From Aedes albopictus (taxonomy: Eukaryota > Arthropoda > Insecta > Diptera > Culicidae), in NCBI RefSeq assembly GCF_035046485.1, contig NC_085138.1:6323409-6387408 (forward strand): a DNA stretch of 64,000 bases, read 5' to 3'. Shown here one piece after another: positions 35,883 to 46,139 of this stretch (the stretch's first letter is position 1; each line of letters opens with the position of its first letter). The position numbers and the translations under genes are program-made. The notes under the pieces were generated by a model. The model was not told the origin of the DNA. It searched no databases and saw only the letters and a program-made list of their open reading frames with translations.

Positions 35883-36232
35883 TTTTCCAAGACGGGACTT
35901 GGAGAAGGCGAATGAACCACGAACTGCATCAGCTGCTAAGCGAACCAACAACCGTCCATACCGCGAAAATCGGGAGGCTACGGTGGGCGGGCCACGTCAT
36001 CAGGATGTCGGATAGCAACCCGACTAAAATGGTTCTCGAGAGTCATCCGACCGGTACAAGACGACGTGGAGCGTTAGCGAGCTAGGTGGTTCGACCAAAC
36101 GGAGGACGATCTGCGGACCCTACGCAGCGTGCGGAACTGGAGACCAACAGCCATGGACTGAGTGGAATGGAGACGGCTACTCTGTACAGCAGAGGCCACC
36201 CCGGCCTTAGCCTGATCGGTGTTTGTGGTGGA
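35883..36232 (+). pseudogene. LINE C-terminal fragment, opposite strand
   Basis: Translated on the plus strand this gives WRRRMNHEL, then RLRWAGHVIRMSD and GTRRRGA. After a frame change it gives RWFDQTEDDL and NWRP, with an in-frame stop. This is the same C-terminal module as in the adjacent minus-strand LINE but clearly diverged, so it is a fragment of a second, related element abutting the first one's 5' end. Confidence 0.8.
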
Positions 36233-36345
36233 AGGATTATTTTTGGCGCTCTACAAGATTCCGGTGTGTGGAGGCAGAGGGTGAGCCACGTGCTCGCTAA
36301 GCTCTGCGGTTGCCAAAGCCAGAAGTATACGGTGGGCAGCATATA
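36233..36345 (+). pseudogene. Second small LINE C-terminal fragment
   Basis: The plus strand encodes IIFGALQDSGVWRQRVSHVL, matching the FGGVQENGVWRRRMNHEL region of the main LINE. It restarts the module already passed in the preceding fragment, so it derives from a separate copy or an internal duplication. Confidence 0.65.
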
Positions 36346-36428
36346 CTATTGGAATGCCGAATATCAACCCATTATGTATAGAAATTATTAGAATGATGCA
36401 TATTGGAATGCCTAAAAACGGTTGAAAA

Positions 36429-36923
36429 CCCGAGCAGAAGAAAATATGAACATCATAATAAAATATGTTATTTTGGCCTAAAAACTGTATAATGGGATCA
36501 GTAATTTTTATGTTATCAGCATAACATATTATGTTATAAAGTTGTCTGTCATAAGCGGCAAAATAACAAATATCGTAACAAAAAAATGTTCCTAGAAGAA
36601 TAATTCAATATCATGTTTTGTTAGATCAATTACAACCTAATAACAGGAAATTTGTGAACTTGTTACTGTTGTGTTATTCTTCATCACATATTTGTACATT
36701 CTCTATAACAGAATAATAACTTAACATGTTCTACAACAAAATATATTATTGAAATGTTATCTTGTGTATATAACCCAAAAACTTGAATATAACAAAATAA
36801 TATTGCCCAACAAAACATGTTATTAAAAAGATATATTTTGATAAGTTTACAATAACAAATTATGATATAAAAACAGGCTATGTGATTCTGTTGTTATCAA
36901 TTTGCTATTCTTCTCTGCTCGGG
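36429..36923. mobile_element. CCCGAGCAGA-ended AT-rich MITE
   Basis: CCCGAGCAGAAGAAAAT on the left pairs with ATTCTTCTCTGCTCGGG on the right. AA flanks both ends (36427-36428 and 36924-36925). The body is full of ATAACAAA and TTTGTTAT words, as in the relatives at 14979 and 38097. It is 495 bp and non-coding. Confidence 0.85.
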
Positions 36924-36925
36924 AA

Positions 36926-38094
36926 CTATCCATTTATTAACTGCTAGTAGATTTTTTTATTTATCACTAATGTGATCCCTATCTGGAACATTTCAAACTG
37001 TAAATTTTTATTAAGAGAATATCAACTATTCCTTGCATCATAATCGGTCATCCAAAATAGATTTACATAGCTCATAGAAATAAGGTAGCTACGCAAAAAA
37101 AAAACAGAAAAATATGTTTTCAACGTTTCACGTACATATGCCCCACTGTGTATTAAAACGAAAATTTCATCGTAGATTGCCGTTTAAATGAATTATCGGT
37201 TTGAGGTACTCCAGAAAAAATCAGACGTCTACTGTGATTGTGGCATAATTCTGGTGTTAAAAGGATATGCTCATTTTTATTTTGTAGTGCCAGAATATAG
37301 ACATTGCCTGATACACTGTCATGGATAAATAGTCATATATATCCCATATTGAGCGTGTGATAGCGCCTTAAAATTTTCGCATTTTTTTTTTCTACCGCAC
37401 CCTGTATATAGTTGTTCTTCTTTGAATTTTTTGCGGTTTTTCTTAGTACAAATCCAACAAATGGTATTGGGCATCTGACGTTAGCCTTTGATCTTACACA
37501 GTGGTCCTATAACTACAATAGACAGTATTACAGTATTACCACAGTAGTGGCAATCGTTCGTCGTTCCCTGCAACCCCAGACGAATCATGCTCGATTGGTG
37601 GCTCTCGTGAGGAATGTCGCGTTTTTATTGATGACATTGTTTCGTCGTCGTGGGGGAACCATAAATTTTCGCCGTCGTCGGACAATTTTCCACGTCCCCA
37701 CCACCGTGCGACACATAAGAGCCGGTGGGGGGTGGTTTGGTGGTAAATCCATTGTCTGTGCTTGGCGATCCTAGGAGGGTTCAATGTCGGCGAGCGTTGT
37801 CAGCTAAATTTTCATTCACTGTAATGCATGGAGAAGAGGTTGGGTTTTTAATCAACTTTGCAGTACGATACGTGATCAGTACATCCTGAATATATATTAC
37901 ATTTATTCTAGGTATTATGAAACCGAATGATTGAGACAAAAAGACAAAACACTTCAATCATAGTAAACTCGTCCAAAGTTGAGTACAATAAACTACTATT
38001 GAAAAACTGTTGAAAAATTAAGATTGCTAAAGGACCTGTGGTTATGAAACAAGGACAACATCTTGTTGTTTTTTAACAATAAGTGGTAGTAAAC
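36926..38094. other. No gene recognised; includes a low-repeat island
   Basis: The first part to about 37400 is AT-rich and featureless. About 37400-37880 is GC-balanced with CGTCGTCG-type words and a GGGGGTGG tract. It contains open frames of 120 (plus) and 82 (minus) codons without recognisable domains. It resembles the islands at 8.1-9.4 kb and 25.7-27.1 kb in composition and could be conserved non-coding sequence. Confidence 0.4.
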
Positions 38095-38096
38095 TA

Positions 38097-39059
38097 CCCG
38101 ATTAGATGGGACAATAAACAAAAACATAACAAGTTGAGGTATAACCATAACAAGATTATATCAAATTTTGTTAGACTAACCTTGCGAAAGTATAACAAAG
38201 TTATAACAAGTTCTGTTATATATTTCAAAACGAATTTGTGCCAAGTTTTTTTATAAATCTTTTGGCTTGAGTGACCAAAATAACAAAAATTACCAATCTT
38301 TTTCGCGACAACACAAAAATCTTAAAAATTTTAAAATAATTTTGATCAGTGAAGAGAATTGTCAGACAAAAGAGGCACAAAACAAGCAACAAAGAAGACG
38401 AGGCGATTACTCTTTATCCCAACTGGTAACAGATAATGACATGATCTCGAAAATTTTTGTTGCAGACAAAACGGAACCTGAATTTGTTGCGTACATTTCA
38501 ACTCGTGAATAATCAATTATTACCAACCCAAAATCGAAACTTTTTGATGATACATCTTCAGAAGCGTTGCAGTGTTTACCGACTCAAAGTTACCGCTCGA
38601 AAATCACAATGCAAGCCATAAAAAATCTCTAAACTCGTGGTGCACGATCTTTGTCCTATTCTGTTCAATTTGGGACAAACGTATGTCGCATTTGGTAGGA
38701 TGTCGCAACAAATTCAGGATGCGACATTGTCGTTTTTGTTGCGCGATGGTTGGAATTTGATTCACTGATTTTGATACAAAAAATATAACAAAAGATTTCA
38801 ATAAACGTGTTACGAAATTATGTTAGCGGCAATTATATGATAATGCATAATAGAACAAATGTTGTTATACATCAGTTTGAATAAATGAAACAAGTTTTGT
38901 TATAATTTAATTACTAAAATTATAACAAATGTTAGTATAATTTTGTTATGGATATTTAGATGGAAAAATCCTTATAACAGATCAATATATCAACTATTGT
39001 TATTTCTATCAACAGTTGTCATAATTTTGTTATGATCTTGTTATGTGCTTCTGGTCGGG
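38097..39059. mobile_element. CCCGATTAGA-ended element with about 0.5 kb of extra cargo
   Basis: The left end CCCGATTAGA pairs with TCTGGTCGGG on the right. Both shoulders carry typical family sequence (AACATAACAAG and TTGTTATG words). The middle (about 38260-38770) is not family-like. It contains a TGTCGCA..TGCGACA inverted pair and an 81-codon open frame starting at a non-ATG codon and rich in Lys/Gln. Flanks are TA and TG, possibly a mutated 2-bp duplication. Confidence 0.75.
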
Positions 39060-39340
39060 TGGATGTTGGTCACAAAAACACTCGCGACATTAGCATTTTT
39101 TACCAGTTTCCGTAATATATTTTGTAACCTAAACTCTAGGACAACTGTGATTGAAAACTCTTTATGAATTTCACCTTGTGCCCGTTTGGACAGCGCCGTG
39201 CTTCCGTTTGTCTTTGCGAAAGGTACATGCAATTACTTTTTTTATGATGAGCAAACGGAGATACTGATCGATATGCATTGCTCATGGCAGTCAAAACAAA
39301 TAAAACTATAACAACGGGTCCAGGACTCGCTGAGCATCCC
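39060..39340. other. Upstream region of the first receptor gene
   Basis: Mixed single-copy-looking sequence lies between the CCCGA-ended element and the TATA box of the gene at 39396. No coding feature is recognised. Upstream promoter elements would be expected here. Confidence 0.4.
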
Positions 39341-39385
39341 ATATATAAGCCTAACATCATCCAAATGCATTTATTGTATCACTCG
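39341..39385 (+). promoter_or_regulatory. Candidate core promoter of the first receptor gene
   Basis: ATATATAAG at 39341 resembles a TATA box. An arthropod initiator-like TCACTC lies at 39379, about 35 bp downstream, and the probable start codon is at 39396. The implied 5' leader is only about 15 nt, which is short but possible. This is motif-based only. Confidence 0.4.
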
Positions 39386-39395
39386 CCATGTTATA

Positions 39396-41099
39396 ATGGA
39401 CATCACCAGTATAGTCCCACTTCTTGCTCCAGTTTTCGCAAACCAGCTGATCATACATCGCGTATTCTACTGGAAACTCCTGATTTGCGAGTCTGGACAT
39501 CCGAACTTCGTTTTCTACGAAAGCAACCTCTCCAACCCAATGCAAGTCGTTCTGAATCGCTACCTCGAACAGCAATCCGAACCTCAAACAATCCTCACCA
39601 ACGTCTACCACTATCTTGTAAAGGTCCCTTTTGACTCCTGCCCGGTGTTGTTCCTGGAAACCAGCTCTACCCTTCACATACTCCGCCAGGCCTCGAAGCA
39701 CAGGAAGATAGTGGTCTGCCCGGTAGAAACCTACCATCACGTCGGTCCGCTGTTCATCAGCAACAAAGTTTTCGACACCATATTCCTCGTTTGGGATCAA
39801 TCGCAGTTGGCCGCCCATTACTACAACCAATTCCAGGGAACGCACAACCGTTGGACAGCCCTGGAGCGGAATCCCCTGATCGAAGCAGGCCGTGATCTAG
39901 CAGGCGGTGCCTTTATAGTCAAGATCCACAACGAACCGGAGTCGATGTTTGCTGAGTTTGTTGTGACGGAAATGAACGGTACGCTCCAGCGTAAGGCAGA
40001 CCCAGACCAGGCGAGCACGGCGGAGCTGGTCTACACGCAGCTGTTGACAGGCTTTGAAAAATCTCATCGCCTACTGTTTATGCATCGAATGTTTGAATAC
40101 CGCGTTCTGGTGCCCAAGCTGGACGGTCCCAAGGCGATAGATTCTGCTTTGGTGGATCCTTTCGATGCTGAGACTTGGACGGTGTACGGAAGTTTGGTCT
40201 TGTTAGTGGCGTTCATTCGGATGTTCTCGGATGCTCGGCGATTGCATCTTGGACAGTACGTCGGAAGTCTGCAGGATGTTATTGCATGCATCGCTTCACG
40301 GTCATCGATAATGTTTCATCGCCCACTGGAACAACTGGTCATTGGCCTTTCTCAACTGTTGAATGCCATTCTGAAGGTGGCGTATGGATCGCTGGTGATC
40401 TCGTTCGTGCTGAATCCCCGTTTCTATCCGGGGTTGGACACGCTCGATCTGCTGAATGAATCATGCTGTTGGGCGAAGACTCTAGACATTCAGCACGAAA
40501 ACTTCAGCCACACTGGTAGCTGTTTATCGGCATCGTGGAAAGATTCTTATGTACCAACAGCCCGCGATCGTGGGAGGTTCGAATGTTTCATGATTCACCC
40601 ATATGCTGGGCTCGGAGGGAACGGAACTCTGCTTAGTTCTTCAATCGCAGAGCATTACCGATGGTCCAAGGTGAGTTTCCAACGGTATCCAGTGATGGCA
40701 ATCGCGTTCGGAGGCGTTGGAATAGCCAGGCTGCTTGAGTGCTACGCTGGTGTATTCTTCGCCGAGGGTGCCTTGTACCGGGTCTTTCAACCACATTCGA
40801 AGTTTGACGCTAGATCAGATCATCAGCTGGATAGGGTGATCGCACTAGAGGATCTGATGCTGCTGTGGATGGTCTACTGCTGTGGAATTGGCTTAAGCGC
40901 TGTAGTGTTTGTTCTGGAAAATTGGCATTCTGGGTTAATAAGACGCGGGGAGTTTCCAATCCAGAACGAAAGACTTAAAGTTGCATCAACAAACGTTACT
41001 GCTCTGTGTACGACAGCGAACTTCTGGATGAACATCTGGAGAACATTTTGGTGGAATTACAGGACGAATACCTGGAGGAAGTCCCGGAAAAATTCCTAG
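39396..41099 (+). CDS. Divergent ionotropic receptor (mosquito-type IR), copy 1
   Basis: This intronless frame of 567 residues begins at a true ATG. The N-terminus is hydrophobic (signal-peptide-like), followed by an extracellular half without a clear glutamate-binding signature. Three predicted membrane segments sit at about 261-277, 312-338 and 484-507, the layout of ionotropic-glutamate-receptor-derived chemoreceptors. Shared landmarks with the gene at 56818 include VDPFD.ETWT.YG (about 253-265), AY.SLVISF.LNPR (about 329-342), ESCCW (about 355-359) and DRGRFEC (about 391-397). It probably acts as a ligand-tuning subunit in the dendrite membrane of a gustatory or olfactory neuron with a co-receptor; that role is inferred from the family. 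From about residue 530 there is extra C-terminal sequence absent from the paralogue. Its last 23 residues come from 12-bp-repeat-like DNA. The ligand is unknown. Confidence 0.88.
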   Translation: MDITSIVPLLAPVFANQLIIHRVFYWKLLICESGHPNFVFYESNLSNPMQVVLNRYLEQQSEPQTILTNVYHYLVKVPFDSCPVLFLETSSTLHILRQASKHRKIVVCPVETYHHVGPLFISNKVFDTIFLVWDQSQLAAHYYNQFQGTHNRWTALERNPLIEAGRDLAGGAFIVKIHNEPESMFAEFVVTEMNGTLQRKADPDQASTAELVYTQLLTGFEKSHRLLFMHRMFEYRVLVPKLDGPKAIDSALVDPFDAETWTVYGSLVLLVAFIRMFSDARRLHLGQYVGSLQDVIACIASRSSIMFHRPLEQLVIGLSQLLNAILKVAYGSLVISFVLNPRFYPGLDTLDLLNESCCWAKTLDIQHENFSHTGSCLSASWKDSYVPTARDRGRFECFMIHPYAGLGGNGTLLSSSIAEHYRWSKVSFQRYPVMAIAFGGVGIARLLECYAGVFFAEGALYRVFQPHSKFDARSDHQLDRVIALEDLMLLWMVYCCGIGLSAVVFVLENWHSGLIRRGEFPIQNERLKVASTNVTALCTTANFWMNIWRTFWWNYRTNTWRKSRKNS

Positions 41100-41165
41100 A
41101 GACGTTCTCACAGCAATTGCTACAGAAACTGTCTATTTTTTCCAAGAATCCTTCTCAGGAAGCCA
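41020..41165. repeat. 12-bp-type repeat forming the 3' end of the receptor frame
   Basis: From about 41025 the sequence reads GGATGAACATCTGGAGAACA, then GGACGAATACCTGGAGGAAG and AAAAATTCCTAGAG. These are degenerate units of the GGAGGAATTCCTGG repeat. The receptor stop codon (41097-41099) lies inside it, as TCC TAG within ATTCCTAGAG. Repeat-like words continue to about 41165. Confidence 0.65.
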
Positions 41166-41273
41166 AATGGACATTCTTTTACTTCATTTGCACATTCCAG
41201 GACGTTATCAATGTAATGGAGTTCATTTGTTGATATGTGTAGAAATAAGAGTAAAACTTTGGTTGGAACAAAA

Positions 41274-43299
41274 ACTGGATTCGAAAAAAGTGAGACACAC
41301 AAAATAATGTATAACGTTTGATTACGTGCACAAAAATAGCTGATTTTTCAACCAGAAATAGCGTATTATGTGTAGTTAATACCACAGAAATTTCATCAAA
41401 ATGGGCTCAGTATTGGCGCGGATATTGTCGATACAATAACGTCAAAACGTCCGATAATTTGACTGTAAGTTCTTCAAAAAAGGCATAATAAGAGGTGAAA
41501 ATTTCATCAGAATCGTATCAGTACATTTTTTAAACAATTCAAACAAAAAAAAAACAAGGTGTTTCAAATTTTGGACATTTTTTAACATTTCAAAATCAGT
41601 GTGCACTATTTTGACTGTAGGATTGGCAACACTGTCTCGACTTTTAGAAAACTGACAGTGTAAAACTGTTGTAATAAACTGTTTTCAGTGAAAATTTCAG
41701 CCATTTTGGTTGAATACTTTCAAAGTTAGAGCAGTTTGAATTTTACTATACACTAAGGTCTTTTTTTTACACGGGAGATGTTCTAGGTTAATCAAGAACT
41801 TCCGTGAGTCAAGGCCTGAAGATCTACAAGCGAAATCAATAAATTGTTGTTACGTTACTGATGCAGTGTAACGTCCTACAGGTCCATGAACCGTTTTTCT
41901 GTAAGGAACTAATTTACAAAGATGTTTTAGGTCATCCAAGAACTTCCACGAGTAAAGGCTTGAAGATCTACAAACATAGCCAATGGTTTCTTGCTACATT
42001 ACCGATGCATTGTAACATCCCAGAGGTCCATTGAGCATTGAACTGAAGAGAATTCATTTCCAAAGATATGCTAGATCCTCCAAGAACTTCCGCGAGTAAA
42101 GGCCTTACGATCTACAAGCGTTATCAATGGTTTGTTGATATATTAGTGGTACGTTGTAACATCCTACAGGTCCATGAACCATTTTTCTGTAAGGAACTAA
42201 TTTTCAAACATGTTCTAGGTCCTCTAAGAACTTTCACGAGTGAAGACCTGATGATCTACAAGCGTTGTCAATGGTTTGTGGCCACATTACTGACACAGTA
42301 TAGCGTCATACAGGTCCAGAGAGCATATTTCTGTAGAGAAATAATTTAAAAAGCTGATCTAGGTCCTCCAAGAACTTCCACGAGTAAAGGTCTTAAGATC
42401 TACAAGCGTAATTAATGGTTTGTTGCCACATTACTGATACAGTATAGCGTCCTACAGGTCCAGGGAGCATATTTCTGTAGAGAAATAATTTAAAAAGCTG
42501 ATCTAGGTCCGCCAAGAACTTCCACGAGTAATGGCCTTAAGATCTACAAGCAAAATCAATGGATTGTTCTTACATTACCAATACTGTGTAGCGTCCTACA
42601 GGTCCAGGGAGCATATTTCTGTTGAGAAATAATTGCCAAAGATCTTCTAGGTCCTCCAAGAACTTCGATGAGTAAAGGCCTTAAGATCTACAAGCGTAAT
42701 CAATGGATTGTTCTTACATTACTTATACGGTGCAAGATCATACAGGACTATGGAGCATTGAGCTGAAGAGAACAAATCTCCAAACATATTCTAAGTCCAC
42801 CAAGAACTTCCGTGAGTAGCGGCCTTAAGATCTACAAGGGCAATCTATGGATTTTCATTACATTATTGATGCTGTGCAACATCCTGCAGGTCCATGGAGT
42901 ATTGTTGTGTAACGAACTAATTTCCAAAGATGTTCTAGATTTCCCAGAAAAATTCGTGAATTAAGGTTAGATCAAATTATTTCATTCAATTGACCCAATA
43001 CTTCTACATACATACTTTACGGACAGAAAAATTTTCATTGAAATCGGTTAAGTATTTTTGGATCTACAGTTTTAGGTAAAAAAAGTGATATTTTTTAAAC
43101 TGTTTGTTTGCCCAAGGTTCTCAAACGGTAAGTCTCTTGTTTCGACGATATCTCCGTTAACCCTCAACCGATTTTGATGAAATTTTAATGGTTGAGTCTT
43201 CACATAATGTACTATCCCTGGTCAAAAAATTCAGCTATTTTTGTGCACGCAATCAAAAGTTATCCATTATTTACTGTGTTTCACTTTTTCGAGTCCAGT
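41274..43299. mobile_element. Inverted-repeat element carrying a 144-bp satellite
   Basis: ACTGGATTCGAAAAAAGTGA at 41274 pairs with TCACTTTTTCGAGTCCAGT ending at 43299. The arms extend inward: left 41290-41420 and right 43150-43285 share GTGCACAAAAATAGCTG and its inverse. Sequence at 41570-41755 (TGTGCACTATTTTGACTGTA and onward) recurs at 53240-53400. In that second copy the body passes directly into the right arm without any satellite. No transposase is visible and no target duplication is evident. Confidence 0.75.
41777..42968 (+). repeat. 144-bp satellite, eight full units plus a partial one
   Basis: Unit starts (GATGTTCTAGGTCCTCCAAG and variants) are at 41777, 41921, 42065, 42209, 42353, 42497, 42641, 42785 and 42929, so the spacing is exactly 144 bp every time. 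Each unit includes AACTTCCACGAGTAAAGG, AAGATCTACAAGCG and TCCTACAGGTCCA. The regular spacing with no length change implies young or homogenised units. The first half matches the 152-bp satellite at 901-1790. Confidence 0.96.
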
Positions 43300-43639
43300 C
43301 TATATCATTTTTACTGTTTTAGTTAGCATACAAGTTTATAATGTTGTATGTTTATTTTAATTGTTCTTGTGGAAGTTTTGGCTGAATAATTTATTTTTGA
43401 AATTTATTTTATTTTTTGTTTTGTTTTAATTTTTTTTTTTTCAAAACTTTAAATTGACGTGAACGTTGATCCCTGGAGAAAGCCTTGGGCGTTGTTAGTT
43501 TTTTTTTTCTCTGTTCCTCTTGGAATTCTATCAGAAATATCTCCAGACATTCTTCCTGGAACTTTTCCTGAAATTTTGTCTCATCAATTCTTACCGAAAC
43601 TGATGGTGGAATTCCTCCAAGAGTTATCCTGGAAATTTC

Positions 43640-43905
43640 TCCAAACGGGGTGCCAGAATGGGCAGGGCAATGATTCGATGGACGTAGAAAAATCTACCAT
43701 ACAGAAAAAGGGGAGGCTCCGTAGTGTTCAAAATGGATCAAATTCTTCCCGGTTGCATTGGCAAGGGTGCCGTTCAACCTCCGCAGAACGAATTTGGTGA
43801 GCTTCAGGTCCTGTTCGTCAGCCAGTTTTACCATGAAACTGCTCACAGCCAAGTCACGGTTTGCTGCGACTCAGAGATTCCGACAGTGATTGTTTCAAGG
43901 CATGT
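43640..43905 (+). other. Non-repeat island with an open frame inside the array
   Basis: About 265 bp of non-repetitive, GC-balanced sequence sits inside the 12-bp array. Its plus-strand frame from about 43700 reads on without a stop and includes VFKMDQILPGCIGKG, NEFGELQVLFVSQFYHET and VTVCCDSEIP, with balanced composition unlike the repeat. No ATG fits well and both ends dissolve into repeat. It may be a captured fragment of a host gene. I do not recognise the family. Confidence 0.35.
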
Positions 43906-45417
43906 TCCAAGAAATACTTCAGGAATTTCTCGCACGATTCCTTCGAAAGAAACTCTTCGTTAAGAAAGCTCTCCCACGATTTCCTTTGGAATTTCTCATG
44001 GTATTGCTTCCGGAATTCCTCAAGTAATTCCTTCCGAAATTGCTACGAGTCTTACTCCAAGAATTCTTTCAGAGATTCACTGGATAATTTCTTCTGTACA
44101 TATTTTTTTTCAGGAACAACTTCAGGGATTATTTTGAAAATTCCTCCTGGAATTCTTTCAAGAGCTCCACCAGGAACTGTTCCAGGATTCCCTTGGGAAT
44201 TTCTCTTGGGATTGCTTCCTGGATTCCTCCTGGGGTTTCTTCAGGAATTCCTCCATGGATTCCTTAAGCAACTGCTATAAGAATGTATACAGGAGTTTCA
44301 TCGCGAGCTCTTCCTCGGATTCTCCTTCTGGGAATTCGTCAGAAGCTTCTCTTCGGATTCTCTCATGAATTCTTCCTGGGATTTCTCCAAAAAATCCTCG
44401 ACGGATTCTTCCAAGAATTATTCAAGGAATTCCTCCGCGAATTTAAGAATTCTTCCAGGAATTCCTCTAGGAATTATTGTAGGAATTCCTCTTAAAAATT
44501 CCCCTGGGAATTCCAATAGAGATTCCTCCAGGAATTCTTCCAGAAATATCTCCAGGGGTTCCTCAAAGAACTTCTCAAGGGATTGCTCTTGGAATTGTTC
44601 AAATGAATTCTCAAGAAATTCCTCCAGGGACTTCTCTAGGGATTGCTCTTGGAATCGCTCCAGGGATTTCTGCAAGAATTTCTCTAAGGATTCCTCCGAA
44701 AATTTATGCAAAGAATCTTCCAGGAATTCCTATAGAGATTCCTCCTGGAATTTTTCTAAAGATTCCTCCAGGAATTGCTCCAAGCGTTCTTCTAAGAAGT
44801 TCCTCCAAGAATTCTTCCAGGGATTTCTATTGGGATTTCTATATGGATTCCTCCAGGGATTTCTCTAGGCTTGCCTCCAGGCATTCCATCAGGAAATCCT
44901 TCAGGAATTCCTCCAGTGACTCCCCCAAGAATTTCTCCAAGAATTCATCGTGGAATTACCCCAGGAATTCCTCCAGGTGTTTGTTCAGAAATCCCTACAG
45001 GAATTGACTAAGGAATTCGTCAAGAAATTCCTCCAGGATTTCCTTCAGCAACTTCTCCGGGAATTTCTCCAGTAAATTATTCAAGAAATTCTCCAGGAAT
45101 TTCTCCCGGAATTTATCCAGAAATCCACTCTCAGGGATCTGGATCTTCAAAATCTCCTCCAGAGATTCCTCCAGGAATTCCGTCAGAGATTCCTCCGAAA
45201 TTTCATCCCAACACTCCTCTAGATATTCCAATAGGCATTCCTCCAGGAGTTCCCCCAGGAATTGCTCGAGGGATTTCTCCAAACATTGGTCCTGGTTTTC
45301 ATCCTGGAATTTCTCCAGGGACTCCTCCAGGAGTTCCTCCCAGAATTCCTTTATGGATTACAACAGGATTTTTGTTTTTCAGGAATTCCTCCAGGGACAT
45401 CTTCAGGAATTGTTTAA

Positions 45418-45500
45418 CCTTCCTTCTGAATCACGTTGGGAACAGCTCGATAGCGTAGTGTACCGTTTGGGTCCAAAATGACCCTAATGCCAAAGGAGGG
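45418..45500. mobile_element. 83-bp TTAA-flanked MITE in the array
   Basis: TTAA lies at 45414-45417 and 45501-45504. The termini CCTTCCTTCTGAATC and ATGCCAAAGGAGGG are imperfect inverse copies, and the interior holds GGGTCCAAAATGACCC. The flanks on both sides are 12-bp array, so it inserted after the array formed. It is non-coding and the TTAA target suggests the piggyBac type. Confidence 0.78.
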
Positions 45501-46139
45501 TTAAGCAGTTCTTCCAGGTATTCGCTCAGAAATTCATACAGGAATTCCTCCAAGAGTTTCTTGAGAAAATCCTCTAGGATTTTTTTTTCAGAGACTACTC
45601 CAGGAATTCCCTTTGGAATTCTTCCGGGAATTTATTCAGGAGTTCCTCCAGGGATTCCTTCAAAGATTGCTTCAGAGATTCCTCCTGGAATTCTTCCAGA
45701 AATTCTTCTAGAAATTTCTCCAGGGAATTCATTCAGGAATTTCTCCAGAGATTCCTACAGAAAATTCCTCCAAGAATTCCTCCAGGGTTTCCTCTTCAAA
45801 TTCCTCAAGGGATACCGCCAGGTTCTCCCAGGATTTCCTCCAGAGATTCATCCAGGAATTACTTCAGGAATTCATCAAGAGATTTTTTAAAGAATTCTTC
45901 CGGGGATCGATTCTCAAATTCCTCAAAGGATTCTTCCAAAAATTTCTCTAGGAATTCATCCAAAGGTTTATTCAGTTCTTCCCAGAATTCATCCAGGAAT
46001 TTCTTTAGGGATTCCCAAGAATTCCTCCAGGTAAACTTTCAGAAATTCTTCTGGGATTTTTTCCAGAAATTCCCCCAGGAATTCCTCCAAGGATTCTTTC
46101 AGGGATTCCTCCGAGAATTGCTTCAGGGATTCAGGGATT

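Noticed and set aside
39357..39845. A 162-codon minus-strand frame opposite the first receptor
   Set aside because: It is a shadow frame. The plus-strand frame has the family motifs and an intact paralogue.
44365..44868. A 167-codon Ser/Asn-rich frame that could be taken for a low-complexity protein
   Set aside because: It is pure 12-bp repeat translation, with a 97-codon frame on the opposite strand covering the same bases.
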